From NCBI GenBank assembly GCA_021464415.1, contig JAKCWG010000461.1:1-64000 (forward strand): DNA of 64,000 bases. Direction: 5' to 3'. Made by a program: the position numbers and the translations under genes. Under the pieces are notes generated by a model. The model saw nothing but the letters and a program-made list of their open reading frames with translations, ran no database searches and was not told the origin of the DNA. Origin of the DNA: Lonicera japonica (Eukaryota; Streptophyta; Magnoliopsida; Dipsacales; Caprifoliaceae). This document shows, in pieces, positions 35,880 through 46,492 of this stretch (position 1 is its first letter; each line of letters opens with the position of its first letter).

Positions 35880-36003
35880 ACAGCAACTAGAATGTGCTAA
35901 ATACATTTAACACATTCTAAACAACAACTAGAAGGTGCTAAATGCATCTAGCAACACTTTTTCAACAACAACCAAAAGGTACTAAATGCATCTAGCACAA
36001 TCG
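35880..36003 (+). repeat. Tandem repeat of ~45 bp, three diverged copies
   Basis: AACAACTAGAAGGTGCTAAA-type units followed by TGCATCTAGCA occur three times, each separated by about 45-60 bp. No coding content. Confidence 0.65.
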
Positions 36004-36137
36004 ATTGCAAAACGATCTCTGATCGTCTTAATTTTCGTGTGAATATGGTAACTTTGTCTTCCGAATAACGTATCCAAAAATCAACTAAATTCAATGATTC
36101 AATTAAAAGTTATATTTGTTTTATGATTGCCTTGCAG

Positions 36138-36257
36138 AAAGAAGAAGAAGAAGAAGATGATGAGAAGGGAGCTCCTCCCGACCATATGATCGGAGAATCA
36201 AGTGGTAGTGGTGATGAAAGAGGTGAGGTCGTTGGTGAGACAGAGGGAAGTATTTGA
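36138..36257 (+). pseudogene. Orphan exon-like fragment with an acidic tail
   Basis: After a good acceptor (TTGCCTTGCAG ending 36137) an open frame encodes a Lys-Glu-Asp run, then GAPPDHMIGESSGSGDERGE and a stop. No upstream exon was found and I do not recognise the protein. It could be the last exon of a decayed or captured gene. Confidence 0.35.
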
Positions 36258-37078
36258 TTGTTGAATGGAATCTAAAGAGAGATATATATACGAGGTAATG
36301 GAAGTTTAGGTGGGGGAGAAGGGGCTAAGAAATGTTTATATTAGGAGTATTTTTGTCCAACAGCATTTATTATTATTTTTAAATAAATTAATATTATAAA
36401 AAGTGTCCTCATTGCAAAACCAAATTATGAAATTAGTATTACTTCACTTTATTAAACATAAGTTTGTCCTTAGTATTATAAAATATTTCGGAACGATATC
36501 TTATAACCAATTATCTCTTAAATAAATATTGATCTTATTATATGAAGCTTCTCGGTTCCGTTTATTAGTATTTTAATGTGAATATTTTATTGAAATTTAA
36601 ACGGGAGGGCAGCAAAATTGACCGCCGTTTGCCTTACGTTGACTACTCTTACACCGAAGATTAATTAAACAAAATCTTTAGTTTACAATGGCTATTAGTA
36701 TTTAAAAATAAATGTTTTTTTTGTGTGTGTAATTTTAATTTGCAACCCTTGAAAAAGAATACAAAAGTAATTAAGTTTATAAATTAAATAAACAACAGAA
36801 AAGTAAGTAGTCCTTTTCCTAATTATTCTCTTGCTGATAAACAATTTTCTTTTAAATCTACAAAATAGGCAACTTAAAAAAAGAAACACAGTCTTTAAAC
36901 GTGTTACAAAAAAACTTGCTAAAACCTCATGAATAAATAAAACAAAATTTAAAGAAGTACTAAATTTAACACTAATAGTCTAATACTCATATAGAGTCTT
37001 ATATATTCTTTCCTTCTCTTAACTTAAATTTTGCCGGCACACTTCAATATTTCGCTTTCATTTAAATCAAAATTCAAA

Positions 37079-37079
<1 letters not shown>

Positions 37080-37130
<51 letters not shown>
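37080..37130 (+). repeat. (ATT)n microsatellite, about 17 units
   Basis: An uninterrupted ATT run of about 50 bp in otherwise featureless AT-rich DNA between 36300 and 37700. Confidence 0.95.
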
Positions 37131-37131
<1 letters not shown>

Positions 37132-37730
37132 ATAGAATACTATATTCACATAGCGCTCTCGATCACCTGTATTTAAACACTAAGTTACAGGCAAACTTGT
37201 ATGAAACCTCAGTGTTTTCTTCATGTCTATGCTTGCATCTGCACTAGTTTTCTCGAATTTGCAAATGCATCGGCTCAACGAATTGATTACTCAGAAAAAT
37301 AAATCATAATTAACCACTACAATTAATTAAAACTAAAGGATGATTAATTGAGGAGAGAGAAAATTGCTTGCAGATTCTCCCATGTGCTTAGCTCACTTTC
37401 CAACGTATAGCTTCATGAATGACGCATTATCTTTATTTATTCAATTATTCTCACCAAACAAATTCTAAAAATTTCAACCCTTTTGCATTATTAAACGTTG
37501 ATGTTTTCTTTTGGTAGAAAATTGTTTAGGTGGAGGAAGGTTGCTCCAGTACTCTAAACCAAGTATTTATAGTAATTTTTACAAATTGCTTACTAAAAAA
37601 ACTGCCAGGATCAAACTAAAAATTTATAAATGAAATATTCAATTTCTTACTAATTTAACCACCTCTAGTTGATTTATACATTAAACTAGATTGACATGCA
37701 TATGTGATGTATATGCTATTCAAATATACT

Positions 37731-38351
37731 TAGAGATGATAATAAAATTCAACTCGGTGGGTCTCTGACCTAGCCCAACCCCGGTAGGACGGGTTTGAGG
37801 GTCGTTTTTTTTAGCCCTAGTCCAGTTTGGGTTTCAAAAAAATAACTCGGATAGAGTTTAGAGCGGGTTAGGGTTTTGCCTTTAAAAACCCGACCCGACC
37901 CGACCCGACCTGACCTGTGTACATCTATCTTATTATATATTATACAATATCACGCTGGCATGCCCTAGCTCAATATCTCCCTTCTCTACTCGATACGCTA
38001 ATTAAATTTGATCTCATTCTCTTGTTTGCATGTAATTTCTTTTTATGATTCTTTCAAATAAAGTGAAAATCTTTTGAAATAGATTTAATTTTGCTCGATT
38101 TAAGTTTTTGCATCGTTGATTTGACAAAATTTAGTCAAAATTAGGGTGGATTTTATTTTTGTATTTGATTTGGCAACGTGTAGTTAAAGTTTGGGGTTGG
38201 GCGGGTCAGGTTTTAATATATTTATGCGGAGTGAGTTTGAGTTTCAAAAACAAAACATGTATTAGGTTTGGATCGGGCAACTGGAACTACAACTGCAAGT
38301 CGGGTTTGGTATTGGTCAAACTTATCCTATAACGACACGTTGCCATCCCTA
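37731..38351. mobile_element. Possible hAT-like remnant with CCCGACCC motifs
   Basis: TAGAGATGATAA at the left and GCCATCCCTA at the right are weakly inverted. Subterminal motifs ACCCGACCCGACCC on the left and GGGCGGGTCAGG and CGGGCAACTGG on the right are typical of one family of plant hAT remnants. No matching TSD. Confidence 0.35.
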
Positions 38352-38379
38352 GGTATATCTAGTTCAAACTAAAATCTAA

Positions 38380-38577
38380 AATAAAGATGTTAAGTAGTTT
38401 AGTAGTTAAGTAATAGATTATTTTGTCAAGGTTCAAGATTCAAAATCTCTTGTAAACATATTTTTTTTTATCAAAAAAGCATGACATAGTTTCGTAAGGA
38501 TAAATTAGGTAATTTAAAAATTTGACACAGTTTCATAACAATTAAAATAAATTATGCCTTTATATAATAGTATAGAT
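38380..38577. mobile_element. Possible SINE relic and a Helitron-like end
   Basis: Plus strand: TAGTTTAGTAGTTAAG (A-box-like) then GGTTCAAGATTCAAAATC (B-box-like) at 38388-38450. Minus strand: TCTATACTATTATATAAAGG near 38577 resembles a plant Helitron 5' end. Its other end was not found. Confidence 0.3.
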
Positions 38578-39519
38578 AATTCAATGCAAAAGTACTCCTA
38601 AGGCCCCACCCATATATATATATAGATAGATAGAAATATGGATATTGATTATATATTAAGCCTCAAGGGCATCTTTATATGACATCGAAATCAGCAGAAA
38701 TCCCGTTCGCATATTCTTTGATGTACGGATTTGTAATATAGTAATATTGGCCTAATTAATTTAATTTACTCCTAGATCGATCTAATTGATTAATCATATT
38801 TAAACTGCACCAACTTATATTTTAAAAAAATATTATTGACTAAATAATTTTGACTTGTGTTATGCACTTGTAGATGGCTGTGCATTATGCTTTTATAAAC
38901 ATATAATTGTACTTTGAAGACAAAGATACTTTATCAACAGAATCACATTGTTATTTGAAGTTATTATTAATAATGGAGTTGGATACAAAATATAGCTAAT
39001 GCCAGTTTAATTTGGAGTGCAAATCTTGATTATCTTCAACTCTTTGGGTTGGCTTAGATTGTAGGTAAACTTGTTTTTACATGGGTAAAAGTCACGGTGA
39101 TAAATACTCTCACTAATTCACTAATTTAATTAGGTTTCATTTGATTATAAAATAGAGTAATATAGAAAAAATATTTATCTATGTGAGAAATTGCAAAATA
39201 AGTTGAGGGATGCAATTAGATGTTCTCTTACTTTTTAGTTTTTTTCATGGAAAATTTTCTTTGAACGACGAGGAAGAAACAATTTCTATAAAAATAAAGA
39301 AGGATAGAGGACATCGATCTACTCATAAAAATAAACTTGAGATTATTACATATTTCAGCTTATTTTACGATTTTTCATTTTATTATTAAACAGATCATTA
39401 ATGAACTCCACTGGTTCAAGATATTTCTTTAACAAAAAGTGCATGATTATGCATTTATTTATAAGACATTAAGACCCAATAAATAAAGTGATATTGGTTA
39501 AGGAAACTTTTTTTTTGCT

Positions 39520-40150
39520 GCTATTGCTTATTAGGCCATCTCCAATGCCTAGTGTAAAAGTGGGTATTTAACCTATCAACAAAGGTGAAAACGCAGCAGG
39601 AAAAAGACAAAGATAGCCCCACGACACATGATGTATCGGTGGAGGAGTGGTGTGTTTGGCCGACATATGATGTGTCGTGCCATTGCTTAATTTCCCACGA
39701 CATATCATGTATCGTGGCAGCGCGGGCGCCTTCTTCTTTGGCAACAGAAAAGAGGGTACACATAGTTCTTTAATTTTGGTTTTCTAATTTGTTGTTAAAA
39801 TTATTAATTATTTTTTACATTTCACCAATACTTTGCAGCAGAGGTGCAGAGCAAGTGAGAATAAATGATAGAAAGAGTGATATGAGTGAGTAAAGAAAAT
39901 GGCAATATTAATTACATAGAAATAACATGTTTACCACGAAAGAGGGCCAGCAGGGCACGACACATGGCCAACCTATGTTGAACATGCACAATTTTTCTCT
40001 CACGATACATTATGTGTCATGGAAGGCTATCTTCCTTAATCCGATATGTCATGCATCGTGTAGTGTATATAATCGTCGGCAACTAAATTTTGGTTTCATA
40101 TAACTTTTTTTCTACCCTTTAAATTTTTACATAGTCGAGTGGGGATGAAA
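39520..40150. repeat. Non-coding repeat with a cluster of ~17-bp palindromes
   Basis: Variants of CGACATATGATGTGTCG lie at 39622, 39661 and 39698 (37-39 bp apart), with further forms near 39957 (half site), 40003 and 40042. The region starts GGCCATCTCCAATGCC, the style of common dispersed MITEs. No gene; short frames here are reflections of the palindromes. Confidence 0.55.
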
Positions 40151-40194
40151 AATAAAAATTTAACCTTTTAATTTTTAGGGGGTCTTAGAGGTCT

Positions 40195-40457
40195 TTCTCA
40201 AGCTTTTATTATTAGTGATTCTAAAGTGATGATCTCTCCAGTCTCTCAAAATGTGGAGCCGCCGTGGAAATTAATTGGCAGCAATGGTTCATGATATTAG
40301 AAGTCCTACGGCTGAGTATCGGCAGAATTTTTTCCATATCCCGAGATCATTTAATGCAGTAGCTCATTGAATTGTTAATTTTTTTGTTAATGGCTCTCTT
40401 TCTATTGATTGGGAGTCCATTCTTCCTGTCCTATTAGTGGATGTGTTAATTAGGTAG
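40195..40457 (+). pseudogene. Relic of a LINE-type RNase H domain
   Basis: One frame gives ISDSKVMISPVSQNVEPPWK; after a one-base shift near 40280 it continues MVHDIRS, FFHIPRSFNAVAH and a stop, then FVNGSLSIDWESILP. The pattern (SDSK..., PPW, DI, then a basic residue and N..AH) is that of the reverse-transcriptase-associated RNase H region common in plant LINEs and LINE-like genes. A frameshift and a stop show it is dead. Nothing else of the element was found nearby. Confidence 0.6.
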
Positions 40458-41290
40458 TGTTGACTCTGGTTAAGTATATTTTATCTCGTTTTTAATGCTA
40501 AAAATAAAAATAAAGTTAGACCCATAACTACCTAAATAAAGTAAAAGGAGATTATTTTATGAGAGTAGAAAAATGTCATCGGGTTACAAAATTGTCGGTG
40601 AACCACTATTTTATTTGAAGAGAAACAAAAAAAAAAAAAAATAGTTAATGTCGAATGTGAAAATATATTTTGATGTTGGGGGCTTAGATTTGGAGTTTTG
40701 GACCTTTTGAAGTTTCGGTTATGTAGCCGCTACTAGGCTCGTGGGCCTGGTTCATGTATAACCGAGACTTTTGGAGGAAAATGTGAAGATTGATTCTCAC
40801 TTGGCTACAAGTAAGAGTATTCAAAAATAAAAAATAAATAAATTATACTAAAATTTTATAAGATTGCAAAATTATTGAAATTGCAATTCCAGACATTTGT
40901 AGTTTCGTTGTTTCATTAATTTATAGGTTCATTTAGAAGGAATTTTGTCAACAATTATTCTTTGAAGTTATATTTTGTGGATCTATGTAGTATTTTATAG
41001 AGTAATTTTGAACCTTTTGTAATGTGTCAATGTGTCTCCATATGATTATAAGTGACTCGTTAAATTTGATAATTTTAATATTTTCCTTCTTTGGGTTTAA
41101 CAAATGAGAGTACCTTTTATTTTAATCTGACCTCACATAAAATAATATATATAAAAAATCTTTGAAGAGCGGGTATACTACTCTTCAAATTTAAAGGCTC
41201 GTGAGTTTTAAAAACTTTTGCTTTTATATGCAGGTATGTCCAATGTTCGAGTCCCGCAGTCTTCCCCTTCTAACTTGAAAAAAAAAATTA

Positions 41291-41514
41291 GGGTGCTGTT
41301 TGGTTCACTAATTAAAAATTATTTTTTAGTCTATTTTCTTAAAAATTGTGTTTAATTAAAAAATTAGAAATCAATATTTAAGAATCTCTCACATCATACA
41401 TTTAAAAAGAACGCATCAAAACTTTTTTTCATTTTTTTTAATAATTATTTTTAAAAACTCAATTTCAATTTTTTTTAAAAAAAATTTAATTCAGAAACTC
41501 CAACCAAACAATAC
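41291..41514. mobile_element. Tourist-like MITE
   Basis: GGTGCTGTTTGGTT at the left and AACCAAACAATAC at the right are inverted around an A/T-rich core with further symmetry (TAATTAAAAATTA-like). TAG flanks both sides, an imperfect fit to the TWA preference of the family. Confidence 0.4.
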
Positions 41515-41650
41515 TAGATGAATCAAACTAAAAATAGAAATCCGGACAATAGTGTTTATCTCTATTTTACTGTATTTCTGTGGTGATTTAAAGCATGTGG
41601 TGTTTTTACGTTATTTTTGTAGTGTAATACAGTAGAATTTATTAGAGGAT

Positions 41651-41860
41651 CTCCAAATTGGAGATGGGGGTCATGTACACCAGCTTCACCTCGATATTAA
41701 TAGTGAAGGGGAGATTGTGCCAACTGCAATCTGACTTAATTTCACAAGATAGTGTGCCGGCACACTGTGGCTTAAGAAATGGAGTTGCGAATTAAATTTG
41801 AATAGCAATTCGTACAAATTAGAGATGGGGGTTCGGTACACTAACTTCAATTTTTCATGG
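41651..41860 (+). repeat. Direct repeat ~165 bp apart
   Basis: AAATTGGAGATGGGGGTCAT (41653) recurs as AAATTAGAGATGGGGGTTCG (41818), each followed by GTACAC/TACACT and CTTCA. Between them is the perfect palindrome GTGTGCCGGCACAC at about 41750. No coding content. Confidence 0.55.
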
Positions 41861-42614
41861 CTACAAGCTATTTAACCGGTGTTTGGATAGGGGTTCGCGC
41901 AAATTCTGGGAATAGAGTTGTAGACGGGTAACATAGCGAAATTCTCACAAAATGGGGTGCAAACTTTATTAATATTAGAGGATGGGATGTCAATAGGAAG
42001 AAAAGTAAAGGATATTTTTGGAAATAAGTATTTTTTTCCGAGTAATTATTATGTCTTCTTAATTTTTAGTTTTTTAAAGTGTGACAATTAAATTGGGATA
42101 GATGGAGTAATAATTTTCTCTATCGGATGCATATTTTTGGCCACTTGTTTGAAGGCCAAATATTTTAGCCAAGGACGACATTTTGTATTTAGGACAAAAC
42201 ATTTCAAATTTATAAATCAAAATAAATTAGATAAAATTAAAGGTCAAATATCAATTATGTCCTCTGACTAAAATAAATTCCAAAACAATCAAACATAGTT
42301 CAAAAATATAAATTAACTGTAATCACGCATACCAATATCACATTAGATAAGTCAACCCAAATTTCAAAAAGTTCAAACAGTAACAATTTACTCCATCAAT
42401 AATTCAAAATTAAAGGCGTTACGATGTTAGGCATTTTGAGGAACAAAAAATAGGCATACAAACAAATACAACATAATATTTGATTGGAACATTTTGTAAT
42501 AGGCATTATATCAAACACATACATATTTTACAAAATGAAAAATACATTATAAATAAAACATACATTATATCAAAGACATATAGACATTATAAATCGTGAA
42601 AAAGATGGGCGTAC

Positions 42615-42681
42615 TCATCTCTTCAGTGGTGGAGAACTGGTGTCGGCCAGTAGGATTGCCTTTGAACTTTCCTCTACCCAT
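42615..42681 (-). pseudogene. Orphan first exon of a PDAP1-like (28-kDa heat/acid-stable phosphoprotein) gene
   Basis: On the minus strand the frame from ATG at 42681 reads MGRGKFKGNPTGRHQFSTTE and ends at a plausible donor (ATGA|GTACGC at 42615). This matches my memory of the strongly conserved start of plant PDAP1-like proteins, apart from a few substitutions. Upstream (to about 42990) is leader-like sequence with a 30-bp duplication (AGGAATARAACCCTAGT). The acidic, lysine-rich remainder expected of the family is not found in the next 1 kb downstream, so this is a truncated gene copy or a captured fragment. Confidence 0.65.
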
Positions 42682-43049
42682 ATTATTATATAGAATAGAT
42701 AGATTTACCTCACCTTCTCTCTTTTGATTAAAATTTGTTTCATCTAAAAATTGAAACTTTGATTTGAAAAAGAAGCAACAACTTGTTTTGGATTTTTGTG
42801 TTTGCTTTTTTAATTGATTGGGTTCCTTATATTGAATTATAAACCCAACATAGCACTTTTTTATCTCAGTGAAAATGGAATAATAATAATAATCATCACA
42901 AAAGGAATAAAACCCTAGTTAATCACAAAAGGAATAGAACCCTAGTCGCCATCCTCGGCGCAAAATATAGTGGAGAATGAACCCCTCTTTCACAATGAAA
43001 ATGGAGAGGAGGAACCAATTTTTTAATCAAAACAACTTTTCTTAGATTG

Positions 43050-44000
43050 GATATGTAGGTCGGAAAATACCTTAGAAGGGGGTGAATAGGGTTTTTGAGA
43101 CTAATTAATTGTATTTTAAAAATGGTTTCAAATAAAGTTTAAATAATAAAACTTTAATACAAAGTTTATCATGGACGTAGGTATATAAATCAATCACACA
43201 AGCAATTAACAAATATAAGAACAAGAAAATAGAGAGATTGAGTTTAAAGAGATTGAACCGAATAAGCCAATGACATTTTGTTTACGCGGTTCGGTTATTT
43301 AGACCATATGTTCACGCCCGAGTAGTGCCCTCGAGAAATTTCACTAAAATCGATTTTCTTCTGGGTGAAAATTAAACATTTATAAGTGTAATCTTTCTCA
43401 CTACACTCTACAAGTATTATTCTTTTCACAGCACTCAACAAGTGTGATTCTTAATACCACACTGAACACAATAAATGCTCTTGCTATTTTATTAAAAAAA
43501 TATCTCACAATTTGGCTAATAAATTGTTTTGGTGACAAATACTAGTATATAATAACTCTCAAGTGTATTTGAAGATTACAAATAATGTGCACACTAGAGT
43601 TATTAAGATTGATCAAAATATATAACTTAAGAATGAAAAATATGATCAATGCATAAACTTAAAAACTTGAATAATGTAGATATATGAAAAATGAGATTGT
43701 GTGATTATTCAAGTTGTTAAAAATGAGTCTAAAACCTTATATTTGTAGCTAGAAAAACTTTATAGCTGTTGGGAGCAATTATCAAAAGTTATGGGTCAAA
43801 TGTAGACATTTTTCAAATCTCCAACTACTAGTTTCTGGGCCATCAGTCTACTGAGCAAGCTCATCATTCGACTAAGGCATCTCATTAGTTGACTGATGAG
43901 CCATTTTCCAACCTACCAAAATTTCAAATTTTGGACTTTTACATTTTAGTTCCAAAATCAATTTTAATGCTTTAGGGACTTTAAGAATATGTTCCTAAGA
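43050..44000. repeat. Dispersed non-coding repeat
   Basis: Starts near AAATACCTTAGAAGGGGGTG and includes TTTACGCGGTTCGGTTATTTA and GTAGTGCCCTCGAGAAATTT, which are motifs I associate with widely dispersed, retrotransposon-related plant repeats. No protein frame. Class uncertain. Confidence 0.35.
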
Positions 44001-45519
44001 CACCTATTTGGGAAAAACTTAAAGTAAGCTCAATTGAATTTAATATGAATTTATTTCGAAATCGATTTGTGTAAGAATGATGATTTCAAAGGGATTTTGT
44101 TTCAAACTTGTTTTCAATCAAGCAAACAATAATATGTGATGTATTTGAGCTATATATAATCGTCAAAAAAGAAACTTTACGTATATCTAAAATACTCATT
44201 CAATATGAAAATAAACGAGTACTCAAGAGCTTAAAAAGTTTCTCCGGTTTCTCACTTACTTTGAGCTTTTGATCCTCATAGATATGGCATTATAAAAAAT
44301 GCTTTGACCATTGTTGAGGTGAGTGAAGAAGACTAATGTATTTTGAAATAAATTTGTAGATGATTAATTTCACCATCGATTTTGTTGGTTTTGTACCACG
44401 TATATATAAATATAGATTGTGGCCATACTTTTAAAAATATTTCATAAGTAATTACACATTGTTAATTAAAATTTATTGTTATTATCAAAATAAGATTAGT
44501 GACTTTAAGGTCAACATGATATATAATTAATTTAGGGGATAGAAGGGGATAAATGAATAAATTGAAGGGATTCTTTGACCGTAGTAATTGGGTAGAGACA
44601 ATTTATTTAAGGCGAGAGAAATATGATAGCTCCGTTTGTAATTGGGTAGAGATAAGATCATATCTCTTATCTTAATTAATAGAGTATTCTAGAGTGTTTG
44701 TTGGTATAAAAAGGGTAATATAGAGAAAGTGCACAAAAATAATAATATTAACATAATTAAAATTATTAAAAAATAACTAGGACTTTTAACAAAATATAAT
44801 ACTTTTTTAAATTGTCTGTCTTTAAAACAATGTGTTCAAAATGTGTGTCTTTGAGTAAATTTATTTAAAAAATATGGGACCTTAGACTAATTTTCTATTT
44901 AATTTATTAACTAAACACGAATTTCTAAAAACACATCAGAAAATTGGTTCTAAAATGGTAATCAAGCAGGGGCTTCATATTTATGTTTTGTGTAAAATTT
45001 ACACAACTTGTAAAAAATTCATATCCAATAGTATTTTAAAAATGAATCTCCAACAATATTTCTAAAATGAGTTTTTTTTTCTTCGTAAAAATAGATGTGT
45101 AAAATACGCTACCACTTTACATTGCCATAGTTATCTCTTTCTTTCCTTATTTTTTTAATAAAACTTTAAATTTAATAACTTTTAATACAAATTATGAATT
45201 TTAACAAAAAAATACATATTTAAGATTATCAATAATTATAAATCAAGATCCATTATACTTTTAATATTATGTATAAAAAAATTTGAAGAAAAAAATAAAA
45301 AATTGCATAGAATACATTTATAGCGTGTTAGTATTTTATTAATTATTTTAAAATTTACACAAGACTTTACGAAAAAATACTATTGAAACAAAATTTTTAT
45401 AAATTTCAAATTTTGTATAAAAGTCCACTAAAACATGAAATTTATTTATTTATTTTTACACAATAATTAGAGCTCTTGCATATAAAATTAAAGATGGGAG
45501 AATTTATTGAGATAGGTTA
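44001..45519. other. Intergenic DNA, partly a diverged copy of the 0.8-1.3 kb repeat
   Basis: 44970-45480 resembles 800-1270 (shared GTGTAAAATTTAYACA, ATTATGTATAAAAAAATT and TTTTACACA-type blocks). GTAATTGGGTAGAGA occurs twice near 44587 and 44639. No gene. Confidence 0.5.
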
Positions 45520-45527
45520 AAATTGAC

Positions 45528-46370
45528 TAGGGTTGGCATTTACAAACCGCAAACCGATCAAACCGAACATTTTCGGTCGGTAAATCGAACCGAAAGAATC
45601 TAGTCGGTTACGGAAAATTCGGTTACCAACCAAAGTTGATTACGGTAACGATTTGTCATATTAACATTTTCGATAATTACCGACCGACCGACCAAACCTA
45701 AAAAAAATAAAACTTTTGTAAATTAATAATGCTATAAGTTACTTAAATACTTTACTAAACTCATACATACCTTCGTCTGAAAAACAAAAAAGTAAAAACC
45801 TCCATCTTCCATTCTCCCTTAGACCCTCAGTCTCTCTCTCCGACTCTCCTTCCCTCTCCACTCTCTAGCTCTCTTGTCTCCCTCAATGGCCACTGCTCAC
45901 TGCCGTCCCTCTGAGGCTCTCTCTCTGACTCTCTGTCTCTCATTAGCTTACTCATTTTCGACAGTGCACTGCTGCCTGCTGCTTAATTATTTGTTGTGCA
46001 CTGCTGCCTACTGCTGTGCAAAATTTGTTTTTTTCATTCTTTAATTATTTGTTCTTATATATATGTGTGTGTGTGTCAATAGTCAATATGAGAATTATTA
46101 TGTGAAAAATACACACTTTTCCTTAGATTTATTAGTTATTAATGTGAAAATTTTAGTTTGTGCCATCATTTTCGTTATTATCACTATTATATCATATGGT
46201 CGGTTTTTACCGCATTATAACTGAATTGACTGACTAAATCGGTAAAATCAATAGTCAATTTATTGACCATATTAGTTTAGAATCGATTTCACATTTACAG
46301 ATACCAACATTAATCGATTCAATATAAAACTGATCATTTCAGTTCGATTACCGCACTGTGTCCGGCCCTA
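45528..46370. mobile_element. hAT-like element immediately upstream of the HAD gene
   Basis: TAGGGTTGGCA at the left and the inverted GTCCGGCCCTA at the right lie between identical octamers AAATTGAC (45520-45527 and 46371-46378). Subterminal ACCGACCGACCG / GGTCGGTAAATCG motifs recur. The middle (45780-45960) is a CT-rich, leader-like stretch with an ATG (45885), perhaps captured. No transposase. Its right end is about 90 bp from the HAD TATA box. Confidence 0.85.
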
Positions 46371-46460
46371 AAATTGACCGATGAACCTTAAAACAAACAA
46401 AACGTAAAATGCGTGTGATCAAGTACCCCACCTTATCCATGCACATAATTCACCATACGT

Positions 46461-46467
46461 TATAAAA
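46461..46467 (+). promoter_or_regulatory. TATA box of the HAD gene
   Basis: TATAAAA lies 32 bp upstream of the first in-frame ATG (46493). The normal TATA-to-start distance (~30 bp) would place transcription initiation at or just past that ATG, which bears on which start codon is used. Confidence 0.6.
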
Positions 46468-46492
46468 CACACCCCACTAAACCTCCCGCACG

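Noticed and set aside
41240..41275. tRNA gene at GTTCGAGTCCCGC
   Set aside because: Only a B-box/T-arm-like block is present. No A box, anticodon arm or acceptor stem could be built around it.
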